In this document: one piece after another, positions 1 to 10,500 of the stretch | How positions within the stretch are numbered: the first letter of the stretch is position 1 | Layout: the number at the start of each line of letters is the position of its first letter | Assembly (NCBI GenBank): GCA_026770025.1 | Contig: JAMXDE010000086.1 | Span: 1-64,000, forward strand | Source of the DNA: Craspedostauros australis | Taxonomy: Eukaryota; Bacillariophyta; Bacillariophyceae; Mastogloiales; Achnanthaceae | Direction: 5' to 3' | Length of the DNA stretch: 64,000 nt | Position numbers and translations under genes: made by a program | The notes under the pieces: generated by a model | What the model saw: the letters and a program-made list of their open reading frames with translations, nothing else | Told to the model about the DNA's origin: nothing | The model's database searches: none

Positions 1-1387
1 CTGTTCGTCGGCCTTCTTCTTCTCGTTGAACTATTCTTTCGGCACTCCGCATCGCGATGTCCGAAGATGCAGCAGTAGTTGGCACTTGCCGTTTGAAGCC
101 GCTTCCTTGTTGCGTTGTTGTTGCGCTTTCCGTTCATTTGTTGTTGTTGTGTGTGTTTTTCTTGTTGTTCGATTTCTTGGCGTTCTGGGCAATCGCGCGG
201 ATCTGTGACCATACACGCCACAGTTGCGGCAGGTCCCCTTGAAATTACCGGTGCTCATGAAGCCGCTGTCGTTGCTCTTCGTGTTGCTGTCTTGGAAGTC
301 ATTGATGTACGCCTTCCTCCTTGATGAGTGGCATGTGCTTCACAGAGTACTCCTCTGATCGCGTTGATGGTGACCACTTCCGGATTAAACGTGAGTTGGT
401 GTTGAAACTCACGACGTGTGTCTTGTATTCCACGCTTACCGTACTGAGGATTTGCATGATCATTTCCTCGTTGGTGATCGTGTATCCGACATCGTGGAGA
501 CGTGAGCGTAGTATCTCGAGTCGCGTGATGTATACGTTGGGGTCTGAGTCTCTCTTCATCTTTTGGTTGTTGAATGGCGCTTGAGTTTGATCTTTGTCAC
601 CGCATTGGTGGCTGGAACTTCTCTGCGAGAATGTTCCACGCCGCATGTGGATTCCCCTCAGGGTAATCGTCGGAGATGCATTGATTGATGTATTGGATGG
701 CCTGCTTGCCCTTTCCCTTATCTGCATCCATCATGAGGATCAGATCGCTGAAACAGTCACCTGCCAGCTCGTAGTTTCCTCTAGTGCGTCCTTGTCTTCT
801 CCGCTGGCCGCCGCGATCTCACTCACTGTTGGGATCTTTGTTTTGCCCAACATCACGTCTCTTGTCTTCTGTGTACGAGCGTACGCCTTCGCTTGGGACT
901 CCAATGCGCTATAATCCTCTTGTTCACCACTGAAACATTGGTGCCTTGATGCTTTGCTTGTTCATGTTGGCTGATGTTTGCCATCTTGTCTTGTTGTTCG
1001 TTGTTGGTGCGCTCGCGCCCTTGATTTCCGTTTGTTTCTGTGTTGTCACTTTTTCGATTTTTACTCGTTTGTTGTGCGGAGATTGTTTCGTTACAAATTC
1101 TCCTCCTGGTGGTGTCTCACTTTTCTCACCCTGTTGGCTGTGCGAATGCTCTCCGTCACACCAGTCTCCTCTTGCTTGACCGCCTTGAGGATCCTCTTCT
1201 CCTCACGGTGTAGTCTTGCAGACCGTTCCTCTTCGGTCTCGTCGATTGCGCTTGCCTCTGCGCCTGATAGGACAGTAGCCCCAGCTGCTTCCCTTCTGCT
1301 CTTGAAGTCGAGTCTCACTCGCACCTTCTCTTGTTTGATAGCCAGATTGGGCAGAGGGATGTCTTTCAATTCCTCTTCCTCGCTCAT
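1..1387 (-). pseudogene. Degraded copia-type gag relic, incomplete at window edge
   Basis: Read on the minus strand, fragments of one Gag polyprotein can be followed through at least three frames. About 905-780 encodes a segment containing SALESQAKAYARTQ. About 760-600 encodes a segment ending AWNILAEKFQPPMR and then TGA. About 600-310 encodes a block containing YITRLEILRSRLHDVGYTI, which aligns by eye with FLTEMEVLRNRLGSTG in the gag at 3931. A zinc knuckle CRNCGVYGH follows near 225-195, then another frame switch, then a decayed second knuckle ending FGHRDAEC near the window start. The 1091-1387 stretch (acidic, starting MSEEEELKDI) is probably the N-terminal part, but this is less certain. 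The frame switches make it a pseudogene as given; single-base sequencing indels could explain some of them. Pol, if present, would lie left of the window. Confidence 0.75.
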
Positions 1388-3065
1388 TCAGCCTGCTGCT
1401 CTTGAATGATGTTCGTCTTCCTTGCACAATCCGATCCACAGGCTTGCCCTGATCTATCGTTTATAAACGTGGTGGCAAGTTCTTGTGATTGGAAGCCCAC
1501 GATCGTGGAAGATGGTGTTGGTTGATAGTCGTTTGTTTGCTATTTCGTTACTTGGCTACTCCGATCCTCTTGGTGTCCTCTCTCTTGCCCGATGCCTCTC
1601 GGCGCTTCAATCTGTTTCGTAGATTCGGTATCCGACTATGAGTTGGTGTGCGAGATGCTCTCTCGCTGCTCTTCGTATTCTCTCTCTCTCTCTCTCTGTC
1701 TCAGCATCGTGTGCTTCGGTCCTACACCATGCTCCGTGTTCGATGCGTACTCCGCATTTGACACTCCGTTCACATCACTGCTGGTTCCTACTCCATGAGT
1801 CAGTTAGGATCGGGCGTAGGCGTCGCGAATCGGTGGAGAATGCCTCGTGAATCTGCCGCTTCGGGATAGCCGTGTGATGCAGTTCAAGAGAGGGTGTGCT
1901 GTTTGAAGAGTTATAACTGTAACGATGAGTAGTAGAGTGCTTTGTAGCTAATCCTTGTCTGTGTTTATTATGAGTTAGCTTGTAGTGTTAGTAGGGTGAA
2001 GAAACGATGCCACACAACTTGGCGAGACCCTGCACTGATGTACTTGGTTCAGTGCTACAGGGTATACAGTCATTACAGCGCCTTGCTCTCCATACACGTA
2101 GATACACTGCAGTGTAGATCATGGCATATGGCAGTGCGACCATGAAGCAGTGGCTGTGGTTGGAGCTGGCTCTCGGATTCCATTGCTTGAGTTGAAGCAG
2201 GTTGGATACACGCGTTAAGACTACGGCAGTGGTGCAGTAGTCATCAGCATGGAGGGAATCAAGGTATGTTGTAGTAAAAGGATCTGAGGAGCATATAGTT
2301 CCCAAGGTGGGATGTGAGTCAGGTCGGTCATGTTTGAGTCATGATGGATTCGTGAATGGAGGAGAGAAAGGAGGAGAAAAGATTTGGTGGTCGATCAAGT
2401 CGGAAGATTTCGCGCCAAAAGCAAGAATTTCTCCCATCAGGTTGATACCGTGTTCGGTAATAGTCTGTCCCTCATTGAATCTCAACTAGTACTTACCATT
2501 TGAACTTCACCTCCTGTATCCATGATCTTGATGAACTTCGGTCATCGGATCTTCGCCTCCTGCTCTGACTTGGAGACAGATGTCGACGTGGTGACACGAT
2601 GGCATCTTGTCAACATCAGCTGTCGGATTCCAAGGTCCTTGTCATTCCACATTCCATCGATGATGTGATGGGTCAGCAAGGGTATCGTCATTTGAGGTTT
2701 TGTTGGGAAGTATATCAATCCAGACTCGATATCACATGTTTTGTTGATGGATGGACGAATGATGTTCCTGATACTCTCAGAAATCGTTGTTTACAGATTT
2801 CCTCCAGAAATTCTGTTCGTTTTCGTGTGTTCCATTTCGTGATGTGATTTTGGCAAATCACAGCTCGCTATTGACACGAATGTAGTTGTACCGTCCGTAC
2901 ATGAGTAGAAGAGAATAATGGGTGTGAACGATGCACATACACTGATGTACATCTCGACACAGGTGTCAATGATATCTCTACAAGCACATTGGTGTGACAG
3001 GGATGGATGGATGGGTGTTTGTTGAATGCCAAGTATTGCACATCTGAGTATGAGAGGGTGGGGGA
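1388..3065. other. Non-coding stretch, possibly LTR/leader of the left-edge relic
   Basis: I see no convincing gene here. The position just upstream of a minus-strand gag means its 5' LTR and leader would be expected in this stretch. I could not find a matching second copy or clear LTR ends, so this is only positional inference. A pure TC/CT run lies at 1679-1697. Short ORFs on both strands show no recognisable motif. Confidence 0.35.
1679..1697. repeat. (TC)n microsatellite
   Basis: An uninterrupted TC dinucleotide run of about 19 bases is directly visible. Confidence 0.9.
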
Positions 3066-3070
3066 CTGTT
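3066..3070. repeat. Target-site duplication CTGTT (left copy)
   Basis: CTGTT sits directly before the left LTR and again at 22408-22412 directly after the right LTR. Five base pairs is the usual copia duplication length. The LTR start here reads GTATCAGG rather than the TGTCAGG of the right LTR, so the first few bases at this junction are altered. Confidence 0.85.
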
Positions 3071-3849
3071 GTATCAGGAATCGGGGGTACGACTTTGCAA
3101 AGATACCCTATTCTACCGCAGCTCCCATGAGGACTGACTGGAACCGGAATGGTATTAAGTGCAAAGATACCCATGATTGCCGCAACCCCCAATAGCATCT
3201 CCCAGACAAACCGCAACCCAGCAATCGACCAGTTGCACTCGGACAGCCCAATGCCTTACCTGTCTTATGCGACATCCAAGCACCCTCATCCAGTGGCCTA
3301 CTCGGCCATGTCCCGATAACGGTCGGGAACCGAGAGATCTATGACGATGGCAACACACCAGCCCTGAGTGAATCGACGTGAGCGCGACAACCAATATATC
3401 TGAACAAGTCGACGCGTCTCTGAGAACCTAATGTGAGAAAGCGAAACAGAGGCGATCCCTATTCACCCAAGACCACGATCCAGACGACAATAAGTTCCAA
3501 AGACCCAAAGGCGGCCATCGAGATGACCAGAGGGAGGAACTGAAATGAAGTGGGACCAGTGAGGTGACAGGAGACCGAAGGAGAGGTACCTACAGGTCTA
3601 CGAGTATGAACTTGACGAATGTAGGTGCTCTCCAATCCTCAGCCAAGCAAACGATGAACCACGATGAAAGCAAGATGAAGATGCAGACGAAAGGAGCCAA
3701 GCTAAAGGGTGTAACCTCGGGTGGCTACTGCAGATCATGCTTGTTGTGAATTGGAATCAAAAGGAGATGAGCATGTTGTGCTCACAGTTCTAAAACGGTA
3801 CAGACTGATAAACAGATTAGTCTACTACTATAACCCCGGATTTCCAACA
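3071..3849 (+). repeat. Host element 5' LTR
   Basis: This copy matches 21631-22407 along its whole length and ends in CCGGATTTCCAACA. Apart from its first few bases, the differences I find are single-base indels near 3251, 3376 and 3810, with no substitutions. LTR copies are identical at insertion, so the element is young. The promoter of the element is expected here, but I cannot place a TATA box or start site with confidence. Confidence 0.93.
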
Positions 3850-3930
3850 CGTTTCGAAACGTTACGATTGAAATCCAACGTTTCCATCACCCACCAACAC
3901 AGCAACAAACACCACCACCACCAAATCACC

Positions 3931-4839
3931 ATGAGTTCCTATCTTCGCAAGAGCGATCGCGTTGTTATCTTCGACGGCAAGCGATCCAGCTGGACGGGCT
4001 GGAGCATCAAGTTCCTAGCCCGCGCCGCAAGCAAGGGTCTCGAGGACTTGTATCTCATGGATCTAGACAAGGTGGAGGTGAAGCCAGCTCCCTTCGGCCC
4101 CAGCGCCCTCATCTCCGATGTGAAGATCGAAGAGGGTGAGTCTATCGCGAAGAAGATAGCCTCGATGACTGCTGAGGAGAAGGAGGTATACAAGAATGGG
4201 CTGGCCAAGTGCGCGTTTGAAGAACTGGCCATGGCGATCAACCATGAAACTACGGAAGGCGATGTCGCCTTCATGGCTGTGGTGGGAACCAAGGGCGGAC
4301 CCACTGAGAGTGGAGACCCACGCAAGGCGTGGAAGGCCCTTGAACGCATCTACGAGCAACGTACTGCGCCTGTCAAGGCAAAGTTGTTGGCTCAACTCAA
4401 CGGGATGCGGTTGAAGAAAGGTGAGCACCCAGACACGTTCCTAACTGAAATGGAAGTGCTGCGTAATCGCCTCGGTAGTACTGGGATCAAGATGGATATG
4501 CAACAGTACCACATGCTCGTACTCAACGCCCTCGGAAGGGAATACGAGACGGACGTCAAGCTCTTGGAGCTCAAGTTCGACGGTATGGAGGACACCATGA
4601 CCCTCGAAGACATCCGCGAGGCTGTCAGTGCCACCTACGACGGCCGACACCTCAAGCTCGGCGGCAACAGACGTGAGAGCAACAGCAACAGGGAAGAGAC
4701 TGCATTCGCTGCAGTAGGAGGCTTCAAAGGTCACTGCCGCAACTGTGGCGCCTACGGCCACAAGAAGGCAGACTGCCGCTCCGCCCCCAAGAAAGGCAAC
4801 GGCAAGAACAAGAAGAGTGGCCAAGGAGACAACAACTAA
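3931..4839 (+). CDS. gag: Host element Gag, truncated by the nested insertion
   Basis: The ATG at 3931 lies 81 bases inside the 5' LTR end and starts MSSYLRKSDRVVIFDG. The frame is open further upstream into the LTR, but this ATG is the first plausible start and fits copia gag layout. The protein is a helical capsid-type Gag (AWKALERIYEQRTAPVKAKL, then FLTEMEVLRNRLGSTG) of the kind seen in copia families, followed by a CX2CX4HX4C zinc knuckle (CRNCGAYGHKKADC) and a basic tail. The native frame stops being element sequence after 4836. The next codons, TAA TAG, are the first bases of the inserted LTR. Without the insert, translation continues at 16788 into a second zinc knuckle and pol. As it stands this 302-residue product is Gag only and lacks the second knuckle. 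Confidence 0.9.
   Translation: MSSYLRKSDRVVIFDGKRSSWTGWSIKFLARAASKGLEDLYLMDLDKVEVKPAPFGPSALISDVKIEEGESIAKKIASMTAEEKEVYKNGLAKCAFEELAMAINHETTEGDVAFMAVVGTKGGPTESGDPRKAWKALERIYEQRTAPVKAKLLAQLNGMRLKKGEHPDTFLTEMEVLRNRLGSTGIKMDMQQYHMLVLNALGREYETDVKLLELKFDGMEDTMTLEDIREAVSATYDGRHLKLGGNRRESNSNREETAFAAVGGFKGHCRNCGAYGHKKADCRSAPKKGNGKNKKSGQGDNN
4832..4836. repeat. Target-site duplication ACAAC of nested element (left copy)
   Basis: ACAAC precedes the left LTR of the nested element and recurs at 16783-16787 just after its right LTR. Both copies match the host gag frame, which is continuous when one copy plus the insert is removed. Confidence 0.93.
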
Positions 4840-5366
4840 TAGAGCCCAAACGTAATGGCTGTTGTCTTGTTGGCTGTTCTTTAGCTGTAGGCAGAGGCTT
4901 GACTGGCAAGCGATCCGGACGAGAGTCTTCTGTTCCACAAGTAGTCAATTTAGAATACTGGTAGATGGTGAAGAAACGTGCGGATTATGAGGTTAGTGCT
5001 ATGGTTTCTTCTCTTCGAGGGGAATCTCCTGTGATGTCCTGTATGACAATGCGTGTGGGTTGTGTAGCCCAAGTACCGTGGGTCGAGATCCGTCGTCTGG
5101 GTTCTGTGAGAGACAATGGGCGATGATGCTCGTTGTTGTGGCTTTGGTTCCGTGCGTCGGCGTTTTGGCGATGGTGGGTGTCAGAAACTTGGTTTATCGG
5201 AACCCCATTGGTTGCCTGACACGAATTCCGAAGATCCGCTTCAAGGTTCTGGATCTGTCTCCAAACGTGGGGTTCGGCGAAGTGTCCGTTCGATCTATTG
5301 GAATGCTGACGAGTCGGATGATTCGTAGTCTCTCTCGCTAAGGTGGTTACTAGTTTAGCTCTATTA
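4837..5366 (-). repeat. Nested element 3' LTR
   Basis: This 530-bp copy matches 16255-16782 throughout. The only differences seen are one extra T near 5004 and one near 5193. Its ends are TAATAGAGC and GCTCTATTA instead of the canonical TG and CA. Confidence 0.95.
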
Positions 5367-5379
5367 CTCCCCTTCATCT
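5367..5379 (-). promoter_or_regulatory. Polypurine tract of nested element
   Basis: On the minus strand the bases just before the 3' LTR read AGATGAAGGGGAG. A purine run touching the 3' LTR is the expected primer for plus-strand DNA synthesis. Confidence 0.75.
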
Positions 5380-5464
5380 CACGTTGAAACGTGAGTTGAC
5401 TGAAAGCAAGAAAGCTAATCGTAGTGTGGTTTGTCCCGCCGCCCAAGATGGCGGCGAGCGGGCT

Positions 5465-7594
5465 TCATTCGGACTGTTCGTTGTTGTCGTAGTAGCTGCG
5501 GCTTTGGCGGCGGTTGGTGAGCATGGCTTTCAATGCCTTGTTCAACGAGGAGGTGATGCTGATCTGCTGAACTTGGTTGATATGGTCGAGCCCTCCGCAG
5601 AAAAGGATATCGGCGAGGGTTTGGATGACCATAGGTGTCCTCTCGTCGTTTTGGAGGACGGCCTTGATCTGAGCTGTGGGGTCGGGAGGCATCTGGAAGA
5701 CGGATGGTTGCATCATCGCTGGTCCATGGTTGCTGGACATGATGTACCCAGATCGAAGACGTCGGGGCGACGGGTATGCGATTGCTGGTCGGGGTTCCGT
5801 TCGGGCCCTCTTGTTAGCGTTGCTGGTCTCCGGAGTGTTGGGTGTCAACGGCAGGGGATGGTTCAAGACGGGGAAACTGCGGGTGTTGGTGTTCGCATCC
5901 TCATTGTGGTTCACAGGTGCCGGGTACGCGGTTGCTACTGGTACGTCATCACCGGTTGGCCCCTTCGGTGGCGTAGGGACCTCTGGTTGCTCATCCCGGG
6001 TTGTGGGAGGTATCGGTTCTGCAGCATCGGAAAGATTCTCCGCGGTCGTGATGGGGGCTCCTTTCGCGTTGATTGTCCCACTCGTGGTTTTCTTGGCGGA
6101 CCTGACCTGTTTGATCATCTTGATTCTTGACATTCCCGAGGAAACGGTTGAATCCTCAGATTCATCGAAGAGCCCCTTTCTCTTGGGGCGGTTGCTTTGC
6201 TTGCTGCTGGCTCCAGAGCTGGGTCGTCGCGGTGCCTGGTTCCGGTTGATTGAGTTGTCTTCTGGTCGGAAGATGGACCCAGAATCGTCACTATCACCGG
6301 GTTCTGGGGCGGACGCGCTATCCACGGAATGGTCCGTTGGAATCACGGGCTTTGGTCGCACCTTGTCGGTGTACCCTTGTCCATCTCGCGTGGCTGTCAA
6401 GATTTTGGACGCCGGTGATGGTCGTGAGGATCGCCTGACGGGAGGTCTGGGATGGCTGATCACCGCTCCACTTGCGATCTCTGCTTCCACGTCAATCACA
6501 CTTCCTGGGTCCTGCGATTCTTGGTCTTCATCGCGGTACACCTCTGATTCAGACTCCTGGCGGCTGGCTTCTTCTGCGGACATCTTTTTGTCGAAGAATC
6601 CGTCAGGGATCTCATCCAGGAACCTGCTCTCTGATGTCTCTCCCACTTCAAGACTGGGACGGGAATCTTCGAGGGATGGTATCCCATTGACCATCTCATC
6701 CTCATCGGAAGGGGGAAAAGGCTCATTCGCGAGTGCTTTCCTCTCTCGTGCGAGGTTGACGGCGAGGGTGTCGCTTTGTTTCCGGACCATTCGTGCCTTT
6801 CTTGCGCGTGTGAGGATGATTGGGATCCGGTTCTTCCTCACCTTGAAGAAGTGGCATATGGATGGCTTCCGCATGGTTGCGCGGAACTCGTCGGGTGGTT
6901 CGCCCCATGCGCCGTCCTGAGCGGGGTAGAAGCACTGGCTATCGGCTATGGCGATGCTGAGGACCTCGGTGGTTTGGAGGTCGTTATCCAGGTATTCGGA
7001 GAGGGTGAGGGGGTAGATGGATTGTTTCTCTACGTGGGTGATCTCGCCGGCTGGTGTGTTATCGTTTCCCTTCGTGCAGAAGATTCGGACTCTGCGGCCA
7101 CTGTATCCGACGACGATTCCTTGGAAGGGTCCCTTCTTTCCTGCGGGATATAGTACCCTGGATCCGGGGACGGGGCATTGAATGCCATCGTAGAACGGGG
7201 TGTACTTTGGGAATGTCATCTTGCGTGTCCTCGTCTGGAATGGGGAGAGATTGTGTCCGGGGTCCTGGTTGTGGCGGTTCCGTTTTTGTGGTGAGAGCAT
7301 GTTCATGTCGCGGAATGCGATAGAGGGTGCGGTCGCGTTTCGTGCCAGGTCTTCTTGGAGGTCAGCAATCAACATGTCACACCTGTACGTTTCGTGCTCA
7401 GGTGTGACGAAAGCCCGAGGTGTCAGGCCCGTGTGGAAGGAAGTTTCACAGTTACCTTCTTTGATGGCTGGCATGGTGGCTCCAGGTGGCGGTTTCCGGA
7501 ACTTGGTCGCTGTGGCGACGTGTGATTGGTTGGATGGCATGATGGCCCTGTCTCCAGCATGTCTCTTGGGTAGTAGAGAACGTCGCTTCCACAT
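5465..7594 (-). CDS. Extra third ORF of the nested copia element, function unknown
   Basis: A 709-codon ORF lies downstream of pol on the same strand and overlaps the pol 3' end by 172 bases in a different frame, so it would need frameshifting, reinitiation or a subgenomic/spliced mRNA. I do not recognise a family. The N-terminal 130 residues are basic. Roughly residues 130-260 hold a compact segment with PVPGSRVLYPAGKKGPFQGI and GYSGRRVRIFC, whose alternating beta-like pattern could be a small SH3/Tudor-like barrel; this is a guess. The middle is acidic and Ser/Pro/Asp-rich, then basic with nuclear-signal-like KRKG and KRARTEPR stretches. The C-terminus (about 640-709) looks helical. I see no signal peptide or clear transmembrane segment, so it does not resemble an envelope protein. 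Start chosen: ATG at 7594. Confidence 0.7.
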   Translation of the reverse strand: MWKRRSLLPKRHAGDRAIMPSNQSHVATATKFRKPPPGATMPAIKEGNCETSFHTGLTPRAFVTPEHETYRCDMLIADLQEDLARNATAPSIAFRDMNMLSPQKRNRHNQDPGHNLSPFQTRTRKMTFPKYTPFYDGIQCPVPGSRVLYPAGKKGPFQGIVVGYSGRRVRIFCTKGNDNTPAGEITHVEKQSIYPLTLSEYLDNDLQTTEVLSIAIADSQCFYPAQDGAWGEPPDEFRATMRKPSICHFFKVRKNRIPIILTRARKARMVRKQSDTLAVNLARERKALANEPFPPSDEDEMVNGIPSLEDSRPSLEVGETSESRFLDEIPDGFFDKKMSAEEASRQESESEVYRDEDQESQDPGSVIDVEAEIASGAVISHPRPPVRRSSRPSPASKILTATRDGQGYTDKVRPKPVIPTDHSVDSASAPEPGDSDDSGSIFRPEDNSINRNQAPRRPSSGASSKQSNRPKRKGLFDESEDSTVSSGMSRIKMIKQVRSAKKTTSGTINAKGAPITTAENLSDAAEPIPPTTRDEQPEVPTPPKGPTGDDVPVATAYPAPVNHNEDANTNTRSFPVLNHPLPLTPNTPETSNANKRARTEPRPAIAYPSPRRLRSGYIMSSNHGPAMMQPSVFQMPPDPTAQIKAVLQNDERTPMVIQTLADILFCGGLDHINQVQQISITSSLNKALKAMLTNRRQSRSYYDNNEQSE

Positions 7595-10500
7595 GAGGGG
7601 TTGATACTCGAGAATGTACTGAATTCGTCGGTGAGGGCTGATGGTGGTGTGTCGCCACGCCGGATCAAGAATTTGTCGGTTGGCGCACCGGCTGGCTCGT
7701 GGTTTTGATTCGTGGTACGGTTGTCGGTCATGTCGTATACGACACTGAAATTTCGCGTCTGTTGGCGGTTGGGCGAGGCCGGTGTGCTCTTGGTGCGCTT
7801 GATGGTTCTGGGTGATTTCCTTTGTGCCGTTTCGAGGGGGTTCGGTTCTCGTTGGGTTCTGGTTAGCCGGAGGGTTTTTGATGTCGGGCTGTACTTCATG
7901 GAGGTCTGTTGGTACCTTGCCATGTTCACGCTCATAGTGTGTTCTTCCTTCGGTGGTGATGGTTCTTGCGTTTCCGTGGCCATTATATCGGGATCATCGT
8001 CTGCTCTGGTCGTCCTGCTCTTTGTTATGGCTTGTGATATGGTTTCGCTGTGGTATCCGGACTCATGGATTGAGTTCTGGAATATCGTTCTCGACGTGAT
8101 GTGGTGGAATGGTGTTTTGGAAAGGGGCTTGGTGAGTATGTCGGCGATGTTGTCAGCTGACGCAATGTGGGCGAATACGATGATTCCAGCGGCGATGCAT
8201 TCCCGGATTTGGTGAAAGGCCAATGAGCAGTGTTTCTTCTTCAGCGTTGAGGATGGAACCGTAGTATTGAGTACCACCGCTTTGTTGTCTCCGAGCATGA
8301 TTGCGGGTCCGTCGATGGGGACTCCGAGGTCTCTCAGCATGTAGCGCAGGCCTGTGACCGCCTCGGTAGCTATCCTGGCGGCTACCAATTCGGATCCGTA
8401 GGTTGATGTCTCCACTGTGTTCTGTCGCTTGCAGATGGTTTTGACGATGGTGTTGTTGATCAGTAGAACCACGCCCGTCATTGATTTCCGTGTGACCTGG
8501 TCATGGCCATGGTCGGCGTCCACGTAACACGTGATTTGGACCGGTTTCCCTTTTGGTGTTGGTACTGATACGGGGGTGACCTCTGATGCGGTAGGGTAGA
8601 ATTCTCTCCAATGGCTTGAGAGGGTAGTGTCGATGTTCGTGTGGTCCACTGGGTTGGGGTCGCAGAGGATGGCTCCCCTTTCTCGACCTTTGAGGTATCC
8701 AATGATACGTTGGATGGTCAAAAGGTGTCCTTCCCTTGGTGCCATGGCGAACCGTGCCATCGTCGTCGTGGCGTATTGGATGTCCAGCCTCCCGAGGGTC
8801 ACGACCCAATTGAGGCAACCCAGTATCGATCGGTAGGTCCTGGCGTCTTCAGCGCTTGTGAAGTCCGAGGTGTCACTTTCTGGGTGACAGGCCTCTACCA
8901 TGGGGGTGGATGCCTTCGGGATTGTCTTCCCTACTAGTTGCTCCACTCGTTTGATGACATTTCCGATATACGTCTGGGCTGAGAGTCCGATGTTGACTCC
9001 CCTGTCCTTCCAGTTCTTGGGAAGGTCGACGATGTTCCCGCCAAGGTAGTACTCTGGGTCACCGCATTGTTTCATGGTGTACCGTTTCTTGAGGTCGTCG
9101 ATGATTGGGATGGGGTCCTTACTGAAGACCAGTACGTCATCCACGTATGTAGTGATCATCTCGTAGTGGTCGTCGGCTTCTCGGGTGTAGATGTCATTGT
9201 CGGCCTTGGAGGGTAGGAATCCCATGGTTCGGAGGGTGTCCGCGAAGTGTTCGTGAAACCTCGCGCTGGATGTCCTCAGGCCGTAGAGTCCCTTTTGGAT
9301 GATGAGGGGTTTGCCTTCGAGGTTACCGAATTCAGGGCCTGCTCGGATGTAGCATTTCTCGAGGGTGTCGGCGTATAGGAACGCGTTCCCTACGTCGCCG
9401 GCGTATGCTCTCAGTCCGTTGGCTGCTGCGATGGCGAAGGCGATTCGGATGGTATCTGATGCTACCACTCCTGAGTATACATCTTCTGTTGGTGGGGACG
9501 TCTTGTTCCCGTTTGCCACCAGTCTTGCCTTTCGACGTAGGTCGAACTTCACGTCGTAGACGATGTGGTATGGGATCTTGGTGTACCCATCGAGTGCTTC
9601 GTTCGGTCTTGGTTGTCTGAAGGTCCCCAACCGTTTGATCTGGTCCAGTTCCTTGTTGATAGCTTCGCTCCAGAGTCCGTTTCCGTTGAGCCTGTCGATA
9701 GCCATGGCGTGTTTCAGGCTATTGGGTACCAGGGTGCCGAACTTGTACTTGTTTCCTGGGCGGTGGTTTGCCAGTTTGGTGGCTAGCATTGTTCGCATGT
9801 GCTGGTTCCTTGCTCTGTGGAGTTCCACCCATTCGAATCCTTTCTGGTCCTGTAGGCGGTTCTGCTCGGTGTATTCGATGATGATGTCCGGCTGTTGGGC
9901 CCTTAGGTCTCCCATCCTGCACCATGATCGCATTCCGTTCATCCATAGGATCTCTAGGATTGCTTCGGTGGTTCCGTCCTCTCGTGTCTCGTGGTGGTGA
10001 CGAGTGATTCTCTTTGCCTTCCAGTTGAGGTTCCTTCCATCGAGGATGAAGTTGTCTCTTTCGGTGTACTGGTCACATTGGGCCAGGTATGCGAGTTGGT
10101 TGACTTCTGTTGCCGTCAGGTTGCAGGCAAAGGAGATGGATGTCGTGTCCCATGGGATGCTCGTGTTGCACCCTGGTGGGTTCTGCCTCGGGTTCCCTGG
10201 ATGGTTTGTTAGGGTGGGTACCCTTTGCGGTGGCGCGGTGTTCACGCCTGTCGTGACTGGATCCGCTGCGATGGTCTGGATTATGGATCTGATCGTTCCA
10301 TGGACGATGTTCTTCCATGGGATGCCTTTCCTGGTACCTGTTGACAAAACAGATTGTTTGTTTTGCTTGGTCCTCTTATTCCCTCCCCTTTCTTCGGGGC
10401 CGTCATCCATGCGTTGGTATGATGGTGGTCCCGACGAACACGGAAGATACGAAGACCCTGGGTCAGAGTCTCCCCTGTCTGGCGTATCGGGGCTCGTTCG

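Noticed and set aside
3850-3870. Primer-binding site after the host 5' LTR
   Set aside because: No match to the usual initiator-tRNA complement TGGTATCAGAG; the same is true inside the nested 5' LTR at 16254, so no site is called.
5676-6920. Plus-strand ORF of 414 codons
   Set aside because: Antisense shadow of ORF3 of the nested element; no motif of its own.
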